Source: Paulinella micropora
Taxonomy: Eukaryota; Cercozoa; Imbricatea; Euglyphida
DNA: 54,812 bases
Direction: 5' to 3'
NCBI GenBank assembly: GCA_009731375.1
Contig: BJOX01000250.1
Span: 539,734 to 594,545, forward strand
Shown here: positions 20,540-31,600 of the stretch, in pieces
How the letters are laid out: each line of letters starts with the position of its first letter
Position numbering within the stretch: the stretch's first letter is position 1
Position numbers and translations under genes: made by a program
Notes under the pieces: model-generated
What the model saw: only the letters and a program-made list of their open reading frames with translations
Databases searched by the model: none
What the model was told of the DNA's origin: nothing

Positions 20540-22138
20540 CCAGACGTGTCCGTTGATACGCGTCACTCTTGCCGTCCCCTCCTGTCCTATCTCACACTCT
20601 CCATTACCTGTAATTAGCTTGACAGGGGGTACTGTCTTGATGTCGTGTAATATTTCAGGGTTGCATGCAATGTCTCGGGACGACCCGCTATCCTGAACTA
20701 TCGTGCTCTTTCTGTCTCGCCCCCCTTCCCCATCTAACACTAGTGCGTAATTCTGTTTGCTGTTCTTGTGTTGTGATGGTGCTGGTGGTTGTGAGGTCTT
20801 GCTGTTTTGGGTTTGTGTTGGTGGGGATAGTGTTGTGCGTGCTGCGTGTGCTATATACACTCCCTCTATCGCTCTCACCACATCTGTCAAGAACTCATCT
20901 AGCACTAACTGCCCTTCACTCACTCTCTTTACCTCACAACTGCTTTCCCTAATGCATGTTGTTGTGAGTTGTTGAGCGAGCTGTTCTATGTCTTTGAAAG
21001 TGATGATGGGTGGCGTGTTGGTGTGTGGTTGGGCTTGAGGTGTTGGACCTGATTGTGGTGTCGGGGTTGCTGCTGTGCCTTCCCGCTGCTTCCCCTTGGC
21101 CTCCCCGGTCCCTGCGGCAACACGGGGCAGTCCGGCAGATGCCGGACTCCCACTCTTAGGGTGAGTCTTCTTGATGATGCAATGCTTCTGAAAATATTTC
21201 TTAACATTACCTTTTCGCGTAAATGTCAGAAATTCCGGGTCAACATCATCATCATCCAAGCATGATGCCATTGCCATATCATGTCTGATCTCATCAGAAC
21301 ATGTAGAGTCATTCTCTTCATCATAATATGATTCCTCCATCTCTTCTTCATCTTCTTCTTCCTCACTGCTCTCTCTTTGCATTGGTGTGTCAGCTGTTTG
21401 CGTGACATGTGCGCATGATGCGGTGTGAGGTGCTTGTGTGGTGGAGGTGTGTTTTTGCGTTGATGTCTCTAGACGCTTACTCCCCCTCACTTCCCTTTTC
21501 ACTCCTTTTTGCTCACTCTCTCCCTCCCTCTGTGGAGATTGGTTGGTGAATGTGGTAGTGAGGTTGTGCGGTATGACTATGCCTCTTGCTTTTGCATCTT
21601 CACGCAAACAACTCTCGTCTGGGTAGTAAGGGGATTTAGGAGGACGGAGGTCTGGGCTGACAGCTAGGTCAAGTAAAGGATACTCTTTGTCCTGCTTTTT
21701 CGCATGATAACCGCAAAATAACCCATATGTCAACCTAGAAGCTTGCATAGCATTTGGACCCCTCTTGTCTTTTTCAAGTGTGATCTGACAAGGACTGATC
21801 TTTTTGTTCTTGCCGTGACACTTAAGGGACCTCGGTCTCTCTTTGCTGTACCTCTCGATGGTTGTCAGAGGTGTTTTGGGGACGGGGTTTTGATGCTGTG
21901 GGGTGTTTGTGGAGGTGTCCCTTGTTAACTGACTCTGAGAGCGTGAGATTGGTGTGGCGGAGGGACTCCCTCCGTCACTTGTATTTGTCGACAGGGGACG
22001 AACACCTGGCTCAATCTGAGGTTCCCCAGACTCGACATCTCCCTTATCACCTGCCAAGTTTGTCTCCCTCTTCTGCTTCGTGGGCTTTCCAGGCCTCTCT
22101 TTCCTCTCTTCTCCCTTCCACTTATCCTTTCTCCACAA
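20540..22138 (-). pseudogene. Copia 1 protease and C-terminal gag
   Basis: Long minus-strand frame. The C-terminal end holds IVQDSGSSRDIACNPEILHD (Asp-Ser-Gly active site of copia protease) and VKLITGNGECEIGQEGTARV, the flap-like segment, stopping at RINGHVW where unrelated sequence starts. Upstream is a long hydrophilic gag with an acidic Asp/Glu tract (about 21300-21370) and a C/C/C/H-type module: KCHGKNKKISPC, then FCGYHAKK (about 21705-21820). The segment IITFKDIEQLAQQL to FLTDVVRAIEGVYIAHA matches copia 3 at about 26990-27175. Confidence 0.82.
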
Positions 22139-23049
22139 CGCCCCCGTGTCTCTTGCACTGTCAACTAAGTCGTCAAATCCTGGTCTAAGGTTGGTGGGTA
22201 GGTCGAAGTAGAGTGCTTTGAAATTCTCTCCTTATGCGGGGTGTTTTGCAAGCTTAGCAAGCAGGGCTCATAAGTCATCTTCGTCGAATGGGTGAGTTCT
22301 GTGACTCTCTACCTCTCCCTTCATTGCAACATAATCATTCAACCGCATCAACTGTTTGTCCGGGTTTTGGATACATGTTTTCGAAAATTTACGCCTTTAT
22401 GTTTTTGTTAACCCCGGAGATTGAACCGAACTTGGCCCTTACTGCCTCTATCAGCTCTATCGGTCCTGTGACTGTCTTAGTACGTAATATCGAACGACAA
22501 CAGGATGAGAAAAAGCAACAGATAGAATGAGTTGTAGTGTTCGCATGCGTTCATAATGCTTTTTCTCTTTCTGTACTACTTTCACTCTTAGTGTGTGTGC
22601 TCGTTTCGACTGTCTTCGTTTCTCTCGTTTCAGTTTCTTAGCTCTTTTCTCTCTCCACTGTTTCTTTTGTTCGTCAGTTAGCTTCGCCCAATCCTTCGGT
22701 TTGTCTTCGGTGGATGTCTTGCTTTCATCTTTCTTCAGCGTTTTGGTCTCTGTCTACCCGCGTCTGACGCACTGCCTTCATCGTCAGAGTCGTTATCAGG
22801 GGTATCCTCTGAGTCTGGTTCATCAGGCAACTCCCTCTCCTCAATCTCCAGTGCTTTCGCTGGATCATAAGGATATTTAACCTTTGCCTTTGCTGGGTCA
22901 TCAAATGCCAGCGTGATGCACTCACCATGCCAGGCACTGATGCCCTTTGCAGTTCACTAGCTTGTAACGGAAGTCGGAATGATTCCGAGTGGTACCATCC
23001 AACTGCGGGATGTACTCTTGCTTTAAACCCACTGTTTTCTCAGTTCCAA
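22139..23049 (-). pseudogene. Copia 1 gag, N-terminal part and leader
   Basis: Minus-strand pieces in several frames: TGPIELIEAVRAKFGSISGV (about 22405-22480), KPKDWAKLTDEQKKQWREKR (about 22630-22700, basic, matches a copia 3 segment near 24650-24710) and an acidic Asp/Glu/Pro stretch (about 22770-22850). Stops and shifts throughout. I did not find a zinc knuckle here. Confidence 0.6.
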
Positions 23050-23060
23050 GGCTCATAACC
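23050..23060 (-). promoter_or_regulatory. Copia 1 primer binding site (half-tRNA-Met type)
   Basis: GGCTCATAACC on the plus strand, 2 bases from the LTR. It contains a CAT anticodon in a CTCATAA loop context, so the element's RNA would pair with the anticodon arm of a tRNA-Met. Priming from a cleaved tRNA-iMet is known for Drosophila copia. A near-identical site lies at 38331-38341 for copia 2. Confidence 0.7.
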
Positions 23061-23062
23061 TT

Positions 23063-23327
23063 TGGGAAGCTACCCATCGTCGAACCTTTACCGACCCCTT
23101 TCAGGATCTATCCGGGCTACCTAGCAAGACTATCACGCAGTATGGAAACGCACTTTAATAACTCGTATAATAAAAGAACTGACTCTTTGACTTCCACGTC
23201 ACAAACTGACTAACTTAGGCACAGGTCTTACGCATATTCAGTTAACATTGGCATTATTGACTGTCCGGCCTATTGACAAATCAACTACCTAAGTAACGGT
23301 GAATTAAGTTGAAATTAATGACTAACG
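23063..23327 (-). repeat. 5' LTR of copia 1
   Basis: 265 bp partner of 9919-10199. Shared landmarks in order: GGAAGCTACCCATCGT, CCTTTACCGACCCCTTTCAG, ATCACGCAGTATGGAAACGC, CACAAACTGACTAACTTAGG, GTCTTACGCATATTCAGTTA, TCAACTACCTAAGTAACGGT. Confidence 0.85.
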
Positions 23328-24273
23328 AATCTTGCACCACAGATTTTTTCCCTCAGAAAACGTCTTCTTGAGCACAGCTTATATGCCCTGCAGACCATAC
23401 ACACCTTGCCCTTTACCTAGCCCTTGCCCTTTCACTATCCAGCCCTAGTCACAGTACTAATCTAACCTTATGCAATTGGGTGAGCACGGTCACTCGTGGT
23501 CCGGTAAACCCCTGTGATTACATAGGTGACTATTTCTGCTTGAAAGAAGTCTGGAACATTATATGAATTTTTTTACTAGTACCAGCTCGAGGACTTGGAC
23601 TTAGTACCGGTACTCAGCTGATTTAATGACTTCAAGTTGGACGAATTACTAAATGAATTATTTTAATACTCTGGTGGGCTAGTAAGACTTCATTAGTGGT
23701 ACCGCCCTGAGGTTCAGGTTTCAACAGACTCTGATCCTTGTGATCAAAAGACACTCTGGACACTTCGGACAGTCAAGTGGTTCGGAACCAAATTTCTCTA
23801 GCTTTTTCTCAATTTTTTTTCATGAGCGCATCTTTCAGTTCATCTAGTTCATTGTTAGGTCAAGACATGGATGACGAAAGTGTCAAGGTGGCAGAACAAG
23901 ATGATAACTTTGCCAAGTCTGTGGAGTTTCGTTGGACAGTATACTTCAAGTTACTATTTAAGTCGTAATTATGATTAACTTCTATGCGCAGTAATATTTT
24001 ACTAAGTCATAATTAGAAGTAACCGTAATGGATAATTAAAGTCAATTGTGCACGTTACGTTTTTACCATTGTGCACCGGACCATATCATTGAGTTTCAGT
24101 TACTTTTAGTCACGCACTTAGATTAGTTACCTCTCTTGCAGTTCAGTTCTGCGTTTATGCCTTCAGATGAAAGTGGCTGTGAGCAACCTGGCTTTAACGA
24201 AGTCTCCCTGCAAACCGCAAGTGAAAGGTAGGGTAAGGTCCGTGTGTGACCGGTTTATACCGAATCATCAGTC
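23328..24273. other. AT-rich spacer between copia 1 and copia 3; no gene seen
   Basis: No open frame above about 63 codons and no recognised motif. It may hold the 5' LTR and leader of copia 3, but I cannot match it to another LTR in this window. Confidence 0.4.
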
Positions 24274-24835
24274 ATGAGCCGTTGGGAAAATGGTTCATCA
24301 CAGCAATACACAAAATGGAAACAGTTTTTATCTCACGCACCCGTCTATGACGGTGTCACTGAACATCTTCAAGGATTTTACTACCAGCTAGAGGAATATG
24401 CTTACGGTATTAGTACAATTCTCGGGGATATGGTGAAAGATGCATTTCTCGATGAGGTGCAAAGAAAAAGTACGGATGGGATTTAGACCGCATGAGAGCA
24501 GCAGAGGAGGCAGAAGAACCAAGAGAACCGATCGAAGAAGATTCGCCAGATGTGAGTGGCGAAAGTGAGGCAGAAACAAAGGAGACGGAATCTCATCAAC
24601 ATCATCACGCACAAGACGACAAGAACCAAAGAAGAAAACACTAGAGAAGCCGAAAGAGTGGGCGAAGTGGAGTAATGAGCAGAAGGTAGCATGGGAGGAA
24701 AAAGCGAAGAGACGAGCGAGACGGTCACAAACGAGAGCAGCGAAAAGCATACACAGTGTGACTAAGAGAGCATACAAAAGGGAGCAGAAATATTTGCAGC
24801 GATGTAAACTATTTCAGCTACTAATAACTACTGTA
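24274..24835 (+). pseudogene. Copia 3 gag, N-terminal part
   Basis: Open from ATG 24274 for 70 codons, then continues in another frame (YGWDLDRMRAAEEAEEPREP, acidic) and again in another (PKEWAKWSNEQKVAWEEKAK, basic). The order acidic then basic matches copia 1 at 22560-22860. Decayed. Confidence 0.6.
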
Positions 24836-24963
24836 CAAAGTCGTCGCATATCTTAGAAGCCGAAATGCTCAAGATCCGTTTGATAAAGTTTGCATTGTCA
24901 AGAGAAAATACGGACAAATTTCCGGAGCAGCGAGATATCTGGATATCTGGAAAAAAAGAAGTT

Positions 24964-24965
<2 letters not shown>

Positions 24966-25007
<42 letters not shown>
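24966..25007. repeat. (AG)n microsatellite
   Basis: About 20 AG units within copia 3. Confidence 0.95.
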
Positions 25008-25009
<2 letters not shown>

Positions 25010-25188
25010 CTAGGAAGAACAAAGACGTAGATGCCTGGCTAACCAGGTACCTACTAAAGAAAGAGTGGCTAGAAAAGCTACGAGGAGAGAAGTTTGAAGA
25101 GGACGAATCAACAAACCGGTAACAATGCTCGAAAAAGCTAAGTACTTACCCTGCCTATGGTGCTAAATACTTTGCTGAGCATTATCGT

Positions 25189-25608
25189 ATGGCACCAGCC
25201 GTGCGACCCAAGCACAACGATATAGTTGAGGCAGCGAGAGAGGTTTATGTGCTTTGGGAAGCAACCAACAAGCAGAAGAAGTATGAGAAAGGAAAGCATA
25301 GTGAAAGAGCAGAAGGAGAAGGAGCAGCGTTATTGCTAGCAGACGAGGGAGAAGGAGAGGGTAGGAAGAGTGGGAAGAGCAAGTATAAACAGAAAGGTGG
25401 ACATGGGGGCAAAGATGATGGGGCAGTGACGGAACGAAAGGAATGGTGGTTGACTGCAGTTTGTTATAACTGCAATGAAACTGGTCACACTAAACGCTTT
25501 TGACCTAAGCTCGCTAAGTCTAACAGCTCCCGTCGTAGCCAGAAGTCCCACACACTCCCAAAAGGGAAACCCAAAGCAAAGGTAGTATTGGTTTCGTAAG
25601 AAAAAGGA
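25189..25608 (+). pseudogene. Copia 3 gag zinc-knuckle region with TGA at the last cysteine
   Basis: A basic/acidic stretch, then KEWWLTAVCYNCNETGHTKRF and TGA. The knuckle is CX2CX4HX4 and the TGA (25501-25503) sits exactly where the final Cys should be, as the intact relative at 534-600 shows. After the TGA the frame stays open for about 33 more codons with a basic tail (PKLAKSNSSRRSQKS), as in the relative. Read as a point mutation in a dead element. Confidence 0.75.
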
Positions 25609-25850
25609 TAAAGGGGTGACTATTATAAGAGGAGAAAAGGGTGATGGACAAGAAGGGGAAGAAGGGGAAGGAGAGAACTCAGAAGAAGACGACAGTTCAG
25701 AAGAAGATTACGAACTGATTGTCAATGGAGGCAGATGAGGAACAAGAAGAGGGCAACACAGCCCAAAAAGGAGGTGAGGAAACGGAAGGGGAGGATAGTG
25801 AAACAGAGGAACAAAAAGAGAACGACACTGAAAAACCCGAAAGAGTCCGT

Positions 25851-26032
25851 GAGGGGGGGGGGGGGGGGTAGAATTNNNNNNNNNNNNNNNNNNNNNNNNN
25901 NNNNNNNNNNNNNNNNNNNNNNNNNNNNNNNNNNNNNNNNNNNNNNNNNNNNNNNNNNNNNNNNNNNNNNNNNNNNNNNNNNNNNNNNNNNNNNNNNNNN
26001 NNNNAGGGGGGGGGGGGGGGGGGGGGGGGGGT
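25851..26032. repeat. Poly-G runs flanking a gap
   Basis: G-run at about 25852-25868 and another at 26006-26031, with N between 25876 and 26004. Runs this long commonly break assemblies; the real length is unknown. Confidence 0.9.
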
Positions 26033-26341
26033 TAGAATATCGAGCAGCTCCCCGACTCGCTACTCGCTCGGTGGCATCCCCCATCCAACCTCTCACCACC
26101 CACTCTCACTAGTGACCAACACTTCAATCCCTCATCAACAGCCCCTCCCAACCGACCCCCTCCACAGCACGAGAGTCTCGTGCGAAAAACGTCCTCGCAA
26201 TCCTCCAAGAAAGAGAAACCGACGAAACCGAAACCGACACCTCAAGCTCTCCCTCAAACCAAAGAGACACACAAACACAAGACCCCACAGACCATCACAC
26301 CCACCAAACAAACACCCAATCCCAAACGAAACACAATCCAA

Positions 26342-26705
26342 TGTGTAGGGAAGAACTCTAAGGGGGGACAGTGTGGTGTGAAATATGGACCCCAGTGATG
26401 ATGGGCGCGTAGGTAAGGCAGGCACAAGAGGTTAAAGTATGCCAGACTATGTGGTTATCACAACAAGCAGGACCCACAATTCCCTGAGATAGATCTGGAA
26501 CAACCCCCATCATGGCGCCCACCACCCACTAACGAGTACCCAAGTGAGGAAGTGATGCAGAGAATGATGAGAGAGAGGGAGAGCAAGGAGGCGAGCGCAC
26601 AGCAACTTTCGCAAAAAGATTCGGCAATACCCGGACAAAAGGGTAAGGTAATTCCCGCTCAAAAACCCAGTCAGTCAACACGCCGGAAAACCCGCAGGAA
26701 GGAAA
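26342..26705 (+). pseudogene. Copia 3 gag C/C/C/H (CGYH) module
   Basis: QCVGKNSKGGQCGVKYG, then in the same frame after two TGA and one TAA, RLKYARLCGYHNKQDPQFPE. Copia 1 has KCHGKNKKISPC and later FCGYHAKKQDKEYP. The C-x9/10-C ... C-x2-H pattern resembles small zinc-binding modules, and its conservation between two elements supports a structural role in this gag (inference). Confidence 0.55.
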
Positions 26706-26706
26706 A

Positions 26707-27175
26707 TTAATGGCTGACTGTGCTGATATGGTAGATATTCAAGCGCGGGCCGGGCAGGTTAAGGCTGAGATTGAGGCTGCGAGTGTAGTGTCTGTGTGGC
26801 AGGGGATAAGAGCGGAAGGCAAGGCGTGGCCCCATCGCAACCATCAAAAGGTCCGTCCCCAGTAGATAGAGTAGACGAGGAAGGAGAGGAGACACAAGCA
26901 GCACCCACTCCACAGCACAACTTGCCAAACTCCACTCAACAACAAACCACAACTAAGGAGGGGAGCAGTAAAAAGAGGGGGCACAATGGCAAAGTAATTA
27001 GCTTTGAGGATATAAAGAGGCTAGCTGAGTCATTACAGATGTGCATCATGGATGAAGAGACAGGTGATGTAGTGAAGGTGAAGAGAGAGAATGGAGTGAG
27101 GGTAGCTGAGACAGACAACCTACTGACAGACGTGTTTTGAGCGATAAATGACGTGTTCTTGTCGCATGCTGCGGG
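26707..27175 (+). pseudogene. Copia 3 gag C-terminal segment
   Basis: A Gln/Pro/Ser-rich linker, then NGKVISFEDIKRLAESLQMC and DNLLTDVF, TGA, AINDVFLSHAAGTTP. This aligns with copia 1 (ITFKDIEQLAQQL ... FLTDVVRAIEGVYIAHA), where the TGA position is an Arg codon. Similarity ends abruptly at about 27175. Confidence 0.65.
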
Positions 27176-28400
27176 TACAACACCCATAGCAAGGCTCTTC
27201 ACCCTCACGCTCGTCTTCGTAGTCCGATTTAGAGGAAGGGTCAGCATCAGACTGCCACTTCGGAGGTTCATCTTCAACGTCCGCCAAACCATCAGGTTGG
27301 TAGTCCTCAGGTCCGGGCCTCACCTTTACCCCTTGTACATTCTCCCGCTTTGCTTTGAGTAAAGATTTAAGGTTTTGGCTCCTAATACCACTACCAGCCT
27401 CAGCCGGCTCGGTCGTGGAACCAATCTCGACCTTCGGGGCACGCTAGCCCCTTGTGGTCTACCTTTACTCTCTCTACGTGGGGCGGGCATCACCGGACGG
27501 GGCGGAGTACCCCTCGGCTCTTGTTCTCGTACCGGCACCTTAGCTTCTTGTTGAGGCACGACTCCCCCATGAGAGAGTGATACCCCACCCCGAAAGTACA
27601 TTTGCTTCGCTTGGGCACCGGCATGAGTTCATGTAGGCGGTACACCTTCCGCCACGAGGGTACTCCGGACGCTTCCCACGTTACGGGCTGCCGATTGACG
27701 ATCCACTCTGTAAACTGCCCGGGGACACGGGGCTTATCATAGTGGATGATAGGGAGGAGCGACCGGTTCCACGGGATCCCACGCCTCGCCGCTTCATGAC
27801 GCACGATGGCCTCAACCATCAAGAGGTGGCTCCCACTCTTGATCTGGGCTTCCAAACCTCTCTCTCCCATTTCACACATGAGGGGCAGATGATCCCGTCT
27901 CGCCATGTCGGCGGCCTACAAGCGTAAGGCATTGTCTTTCTCTTGCTTTGCCCGCTGGTATTGGTGTTCAACGCAATAGTTGCTGTCTATGAGGGTGGCT
28001 GCCTTAATCTGCATGCTATATTGAACTTAGACTCAAGGTCCTTCAAGCTTGCGACGCACCTACGCTTTCCCTCCGCCACTCCATGACACCGACCCTCATT
28101 CATCTTATCAATGCCAACGTCGTCCTCTAGCAGTACTTCTAAACTGTTCTCGTCCTCCGGGGGTATGACCGGCTCGGGGAGGTTATCGCCTCCGGGTTTG
28201 GCCATGAGTGCTTGTCTTTTGACCTTCCGGTCAAGACTTCACCATCTTTGCTAAGGCCACCCCAGGTTCCTCCTCCTCAGAGTTTTCACTATCACTATCC
28301 CCATCAGAGCACTTTGCCGCCTCCCCCTTCTCTTTCTTGCCTTTGTCCGGGCACTTGTTCAGTTTGTGCTTACCTCCGCACACCCGGCACTTCTTGGGGC
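27120..28400 (-). pseudogene. Copia 2 gag, second zinc knuckle and downstream part
   Basis: Starting next to the transposon: KKCRVCGGKHKLNKCPDKG (a CX2CX3HX4C knuckle, all cysteines intact), an acidic Ser/Asp/Glu stretch, EDENSLEVLLEDDVGIDKMN, then pieces in changing frames such as GQFTEWIVNRQPVTWEASGV and WRKVYRLHELMPVPKRSK, then Pro/Arg-rich sequence and DVEDEPPKWQSDADPSSKSD. I cannot assign the part after the knuckle to a domain. Several frame changes. Confidence 0.6.
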
Positions 28401-28402
28401 AC
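28401..28402. repeat. Target-site duplication (AC), left copy
   Basis: AC just outside the left terminus GACAGGATA of the DNA transposon, matched by AC at 35856-35857. Removing the transposon and one copy restores the gag frame and a Cys codon. Confidence 0.75.
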
Positions 28403-28455
28403 GACAGGATATAATGCAAAATGTCCTGCAGCAAATTTTGCAGAATTTTGAAGAT
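28403..28455 (+). repeat. Left terminal inverted repeat
   Basis: Imperfect inverted partner of 35803-35855; the first 9 bases (GACAGGATA) are exact. Confidence 0.75.
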
Positions 28456-29190
28456 TTTCAAAATACATATTAACATTTAAAATTGATTGTCTTTCATTTA
28501 CAAACAACATTTCAATTGTTTAGAACTAAAAAATATTTAAATTTTAAATTTTATATAATGTAACGTCTAGTTTTTGGTGCTCATTCCACAAGCCACTCCG
28601 CTTTGATTCGTGACTTTATCACAAACGCTTTTCTTGTCTGGTTTCACACAAAAATATATAAATAATATTTCTGATCATATATGATATTACTGATTATATG
28701 AAATTATTCAAATTCAAAATTTGAGTTATAACCGTTACGTTTTCCAGTGACCGTCAGGAGGGTAAGTGTGCCTGTACTAGGCATATATCATATTCAAATT
28801 GACTGTCCTTTTATTTATTCTATCGAAGTGAATGGAAATGTGTTTTTCTTGTTACTAATATACATTTCATAACTGTATTAATATCATTGATATTGAGTTG
28901 TATAAGTGTACTAATGAAAATTTTTGTCTGTTGACACAAATATTGCCACGGATATCAAATACAGCACGGAATGGCAGTAATGTTATTAATATTAAAATTC
29001 AGTTAATTATCGAATAATATCATCATTGCATGAACTCAAAGCTGAAAATAGTTCAGTGATTCAATATTAATATTATTTCACGATTGCTAAAGTATTGATA
29101 ATTATCAATCAACTCACGAATCACTAACTCATGCGTCAGCGACAATGATGAATTAATTAACTTTTTTCAGTTGCTAACGATCAAGTCATT
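28456..29190. other. AT-rich left subterminal region; no gene seen
   Basis: AT-rich, no substantial frame. Holds short motifs also present at the right end (GTTTCACACAAAA against TTTTGTGTGAAAA; AACCGTTACGTTTTCC against AACCGTTAACCGTTTCC), as expected for transposase-binding subterminal sites. Confidence 0.5.
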
Positions 29191-30471
29191 TAGAATTGGA
29201 ACTCCTTCAACTGCGCTGCTTGTTCTTACTTTTTTTCTTGCGCGAGGGTGATGCAGACCGATCACGAGCTTTTTCTTTTTTCCCACCGCGGTCACGTGGA
29301 GAAGCAAACTTGTCTTCGTGCTCGCTGCAGCCGCAAGAATCGGAATCACCGGAGAACGACTCCCCAGACTCATTTGATTGCGATCGCCGGGACCGCTTGC
29401 GTTTTCTTTTCTCACCATCAACTATAATCACAGAAAAGATAGCTCGCGACAGGAAGAAAGAAAGAAGGGGGTACATGAAGATTCTTTCTCCAACTCCTGC
29501 ACCTTCAGCTTCAGCTTCCTCTCGGCTCGTTTGGAGGAAGCGACCTCCTTTATCATTATGTTTCCACCCGCTGCTTGAAGTGCTCGACCTGCTCCTTGTG
29601 ATCCTCTAACTCCGATGCAAGCTCATCGCGTTCCTCAACAACTTCATCCGCCCTCTAAACAAAACACATGCAAGTCAATTTGGAAAGCGAAGCAAAAGGA
29701 AAAACATAACCTGAGATCCTAATCTTTTTTTTGCCTCGGTGCACTTTCTCTCCCAGTCCCTGGTGACCCTTTCTCGAGATGCGAGAGTCTGCACGCAGCA
29801 TATGCATCAAAATGATTAATGGTTACAAAAGGAAGCAAACAGCGCATTCAGTGCGAGGATTACCTTTTTCAATGCCTTCACTTCTCCAGAAGCCGACACC
29901 AGTTCTTCCTTCATCGCGGCAGAAAATTCTTGCTGCTCGCATTCCAAGCCCGATTGCAGCGACACCTTACACATATATGTGTCAATGTGTGACAGTGTAT
30001 GCATGCAACGACCTTGGCCTTATTCGCTTCCGAGAGCTCGCTTTTGCATTTCGCCAGCGCCTGGACTTGAGCTGCAGCCGCATCCTGCAAAGTAAGGACC
30101 TGACGCTGGTGCGAATGGAGAGCATCCTTCAGTTTCTGATCGGCGGCGGCGAGTCGTGCGGTGTGATCTGCCGCCGCTGCAGCTAGAAACCATGCCCACT
30201 TCCTTTTCAGATACTCCTTGCCAGCTGCAGAAAGAAATCATGCCCACTTTGGAACTGCGCATTCAACTCCTCCCACTGTGACTTTGGGTAGCGCGACAGT
30301 GCGTGGTAAGGAATCCATCTTGCCCATGACCAACGTAGCCTTTTCCATGGACCAGTCGAGCTTCCGATTGAATTAAGTCAGAAAATCTTGCCATCGTTGG
30401 GGGTGCACAATTTCCACCTGCAGCCCCAGCAGACAAACTGCATTCGTACATAGTTATTACTGTGACATGTA

Positions 30472-30576
30472 AGGGGGGGGGGGGGGNNNNNNNNNNNNNN
30501 NNNNNNNNNNNNNNNNNNNNNNNNNNNNNNNNNNNNNNNNNNNNNNNNNNNNNNNNNNNNNNNNGGGGGGGGGGGG
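30472..30576. repeat. Poly-G runs flanking a gap
   Basis: G-run at about 30474-30486, N 30487-30564, and another G-run 30565-30576, in an intron of the accessory gene. Confidence 0.9.
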
Positions 30577-31139
30577 ATGTGGTGACATAAAAAAGGGGGT
30601 GTCATAAAAAAAGCTATTACAGTAACTGTGACATGTACAACAACAACAACACAACAAGTAAAAAAAAAATTATAAAAAAAGTTTTCACCAACAACAACTA
30701 CAACTACAACAACAACAACAACAAATGTAATGTATGTATGCATATGTCTGTACAACACAATGTTTGTGTATGTGTGTATGTTTGTATGTATATGCGTGAC
30801 CATGTACTGCCTCTTGGGTCCTGAAACAACGAGTGCAGTGAACTTGAACATGCTGACTGGGACACCCAAAAACTCCGCAATGAGATCGTGGTCACTCTTG
30901 CCAGCGGAAGGGGTCGCAGTGAAGTGGAGGGACTGGGGCAGAAAATGAGCAAAAATCTGCAAGACAATGTACGTATGCAACAGTTTGTAACAATTTGTAT
31001 GTATGTGTGAGTTCTTTATAACACTTTGTATGTATGTATGCGTGTTTGAGTTTGTATGTATAATTATGTGTAAAAAAAGAAGAAAAAAAAATTCGTGTTG
31101 GAAGAGGAGGTGTCAAAAAATATACTTAATAGGCAGACT

Positions 31140-31600
<461 letters not shown>

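Larger units (their letters stand above)
9919..23327 (-). mobile_element. Ty1/copia-type LTR retrotransposon (copia 1), decayed, with nested insertions
   Basis: Bounded by two similar direct repeats (9919-10199 and 23063-23327). On the minus strand the order is LTR, tRNA-Met-type primer site, gag, protease, integrase, RT, RNase H, a small ORF, a GGGGAGC purine tract at about 10199-10205 and LTR. Protease before integrase before RT is the copia order. The span of 13.4 kb is inflated by a nested block (about 14990-20540) and a 356-bp insert (12500-12855); without them it would be about 7.5 kb. Frameshifts and stops in pol show it is inactive. I find no perfect target duplication at the outer ends. 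Confidence 0.85.
24274..27175 (+). mobile_element. Copia-type element 3, gag remnant (same family as copia 1)
   Basis: Plus-strand remnant with gag pieces colinear with copia 1: a MSRWENGSSQQYTKWKQFLS start, EKPKEWAKWSNEQKVAWEEK, a zinc knuckle at 25462-25503, a CGYH module at 26342-26461, and the ISFEDIKRLAESLQ to FLSHAAGTTP segment at the end. It stops at about 27175 where a minus-strand element begins; no protease, pol or LTR is present. Many stops and frameshifts and one N-gap (25876-26004) in poly-G. Confidence 0.75.
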
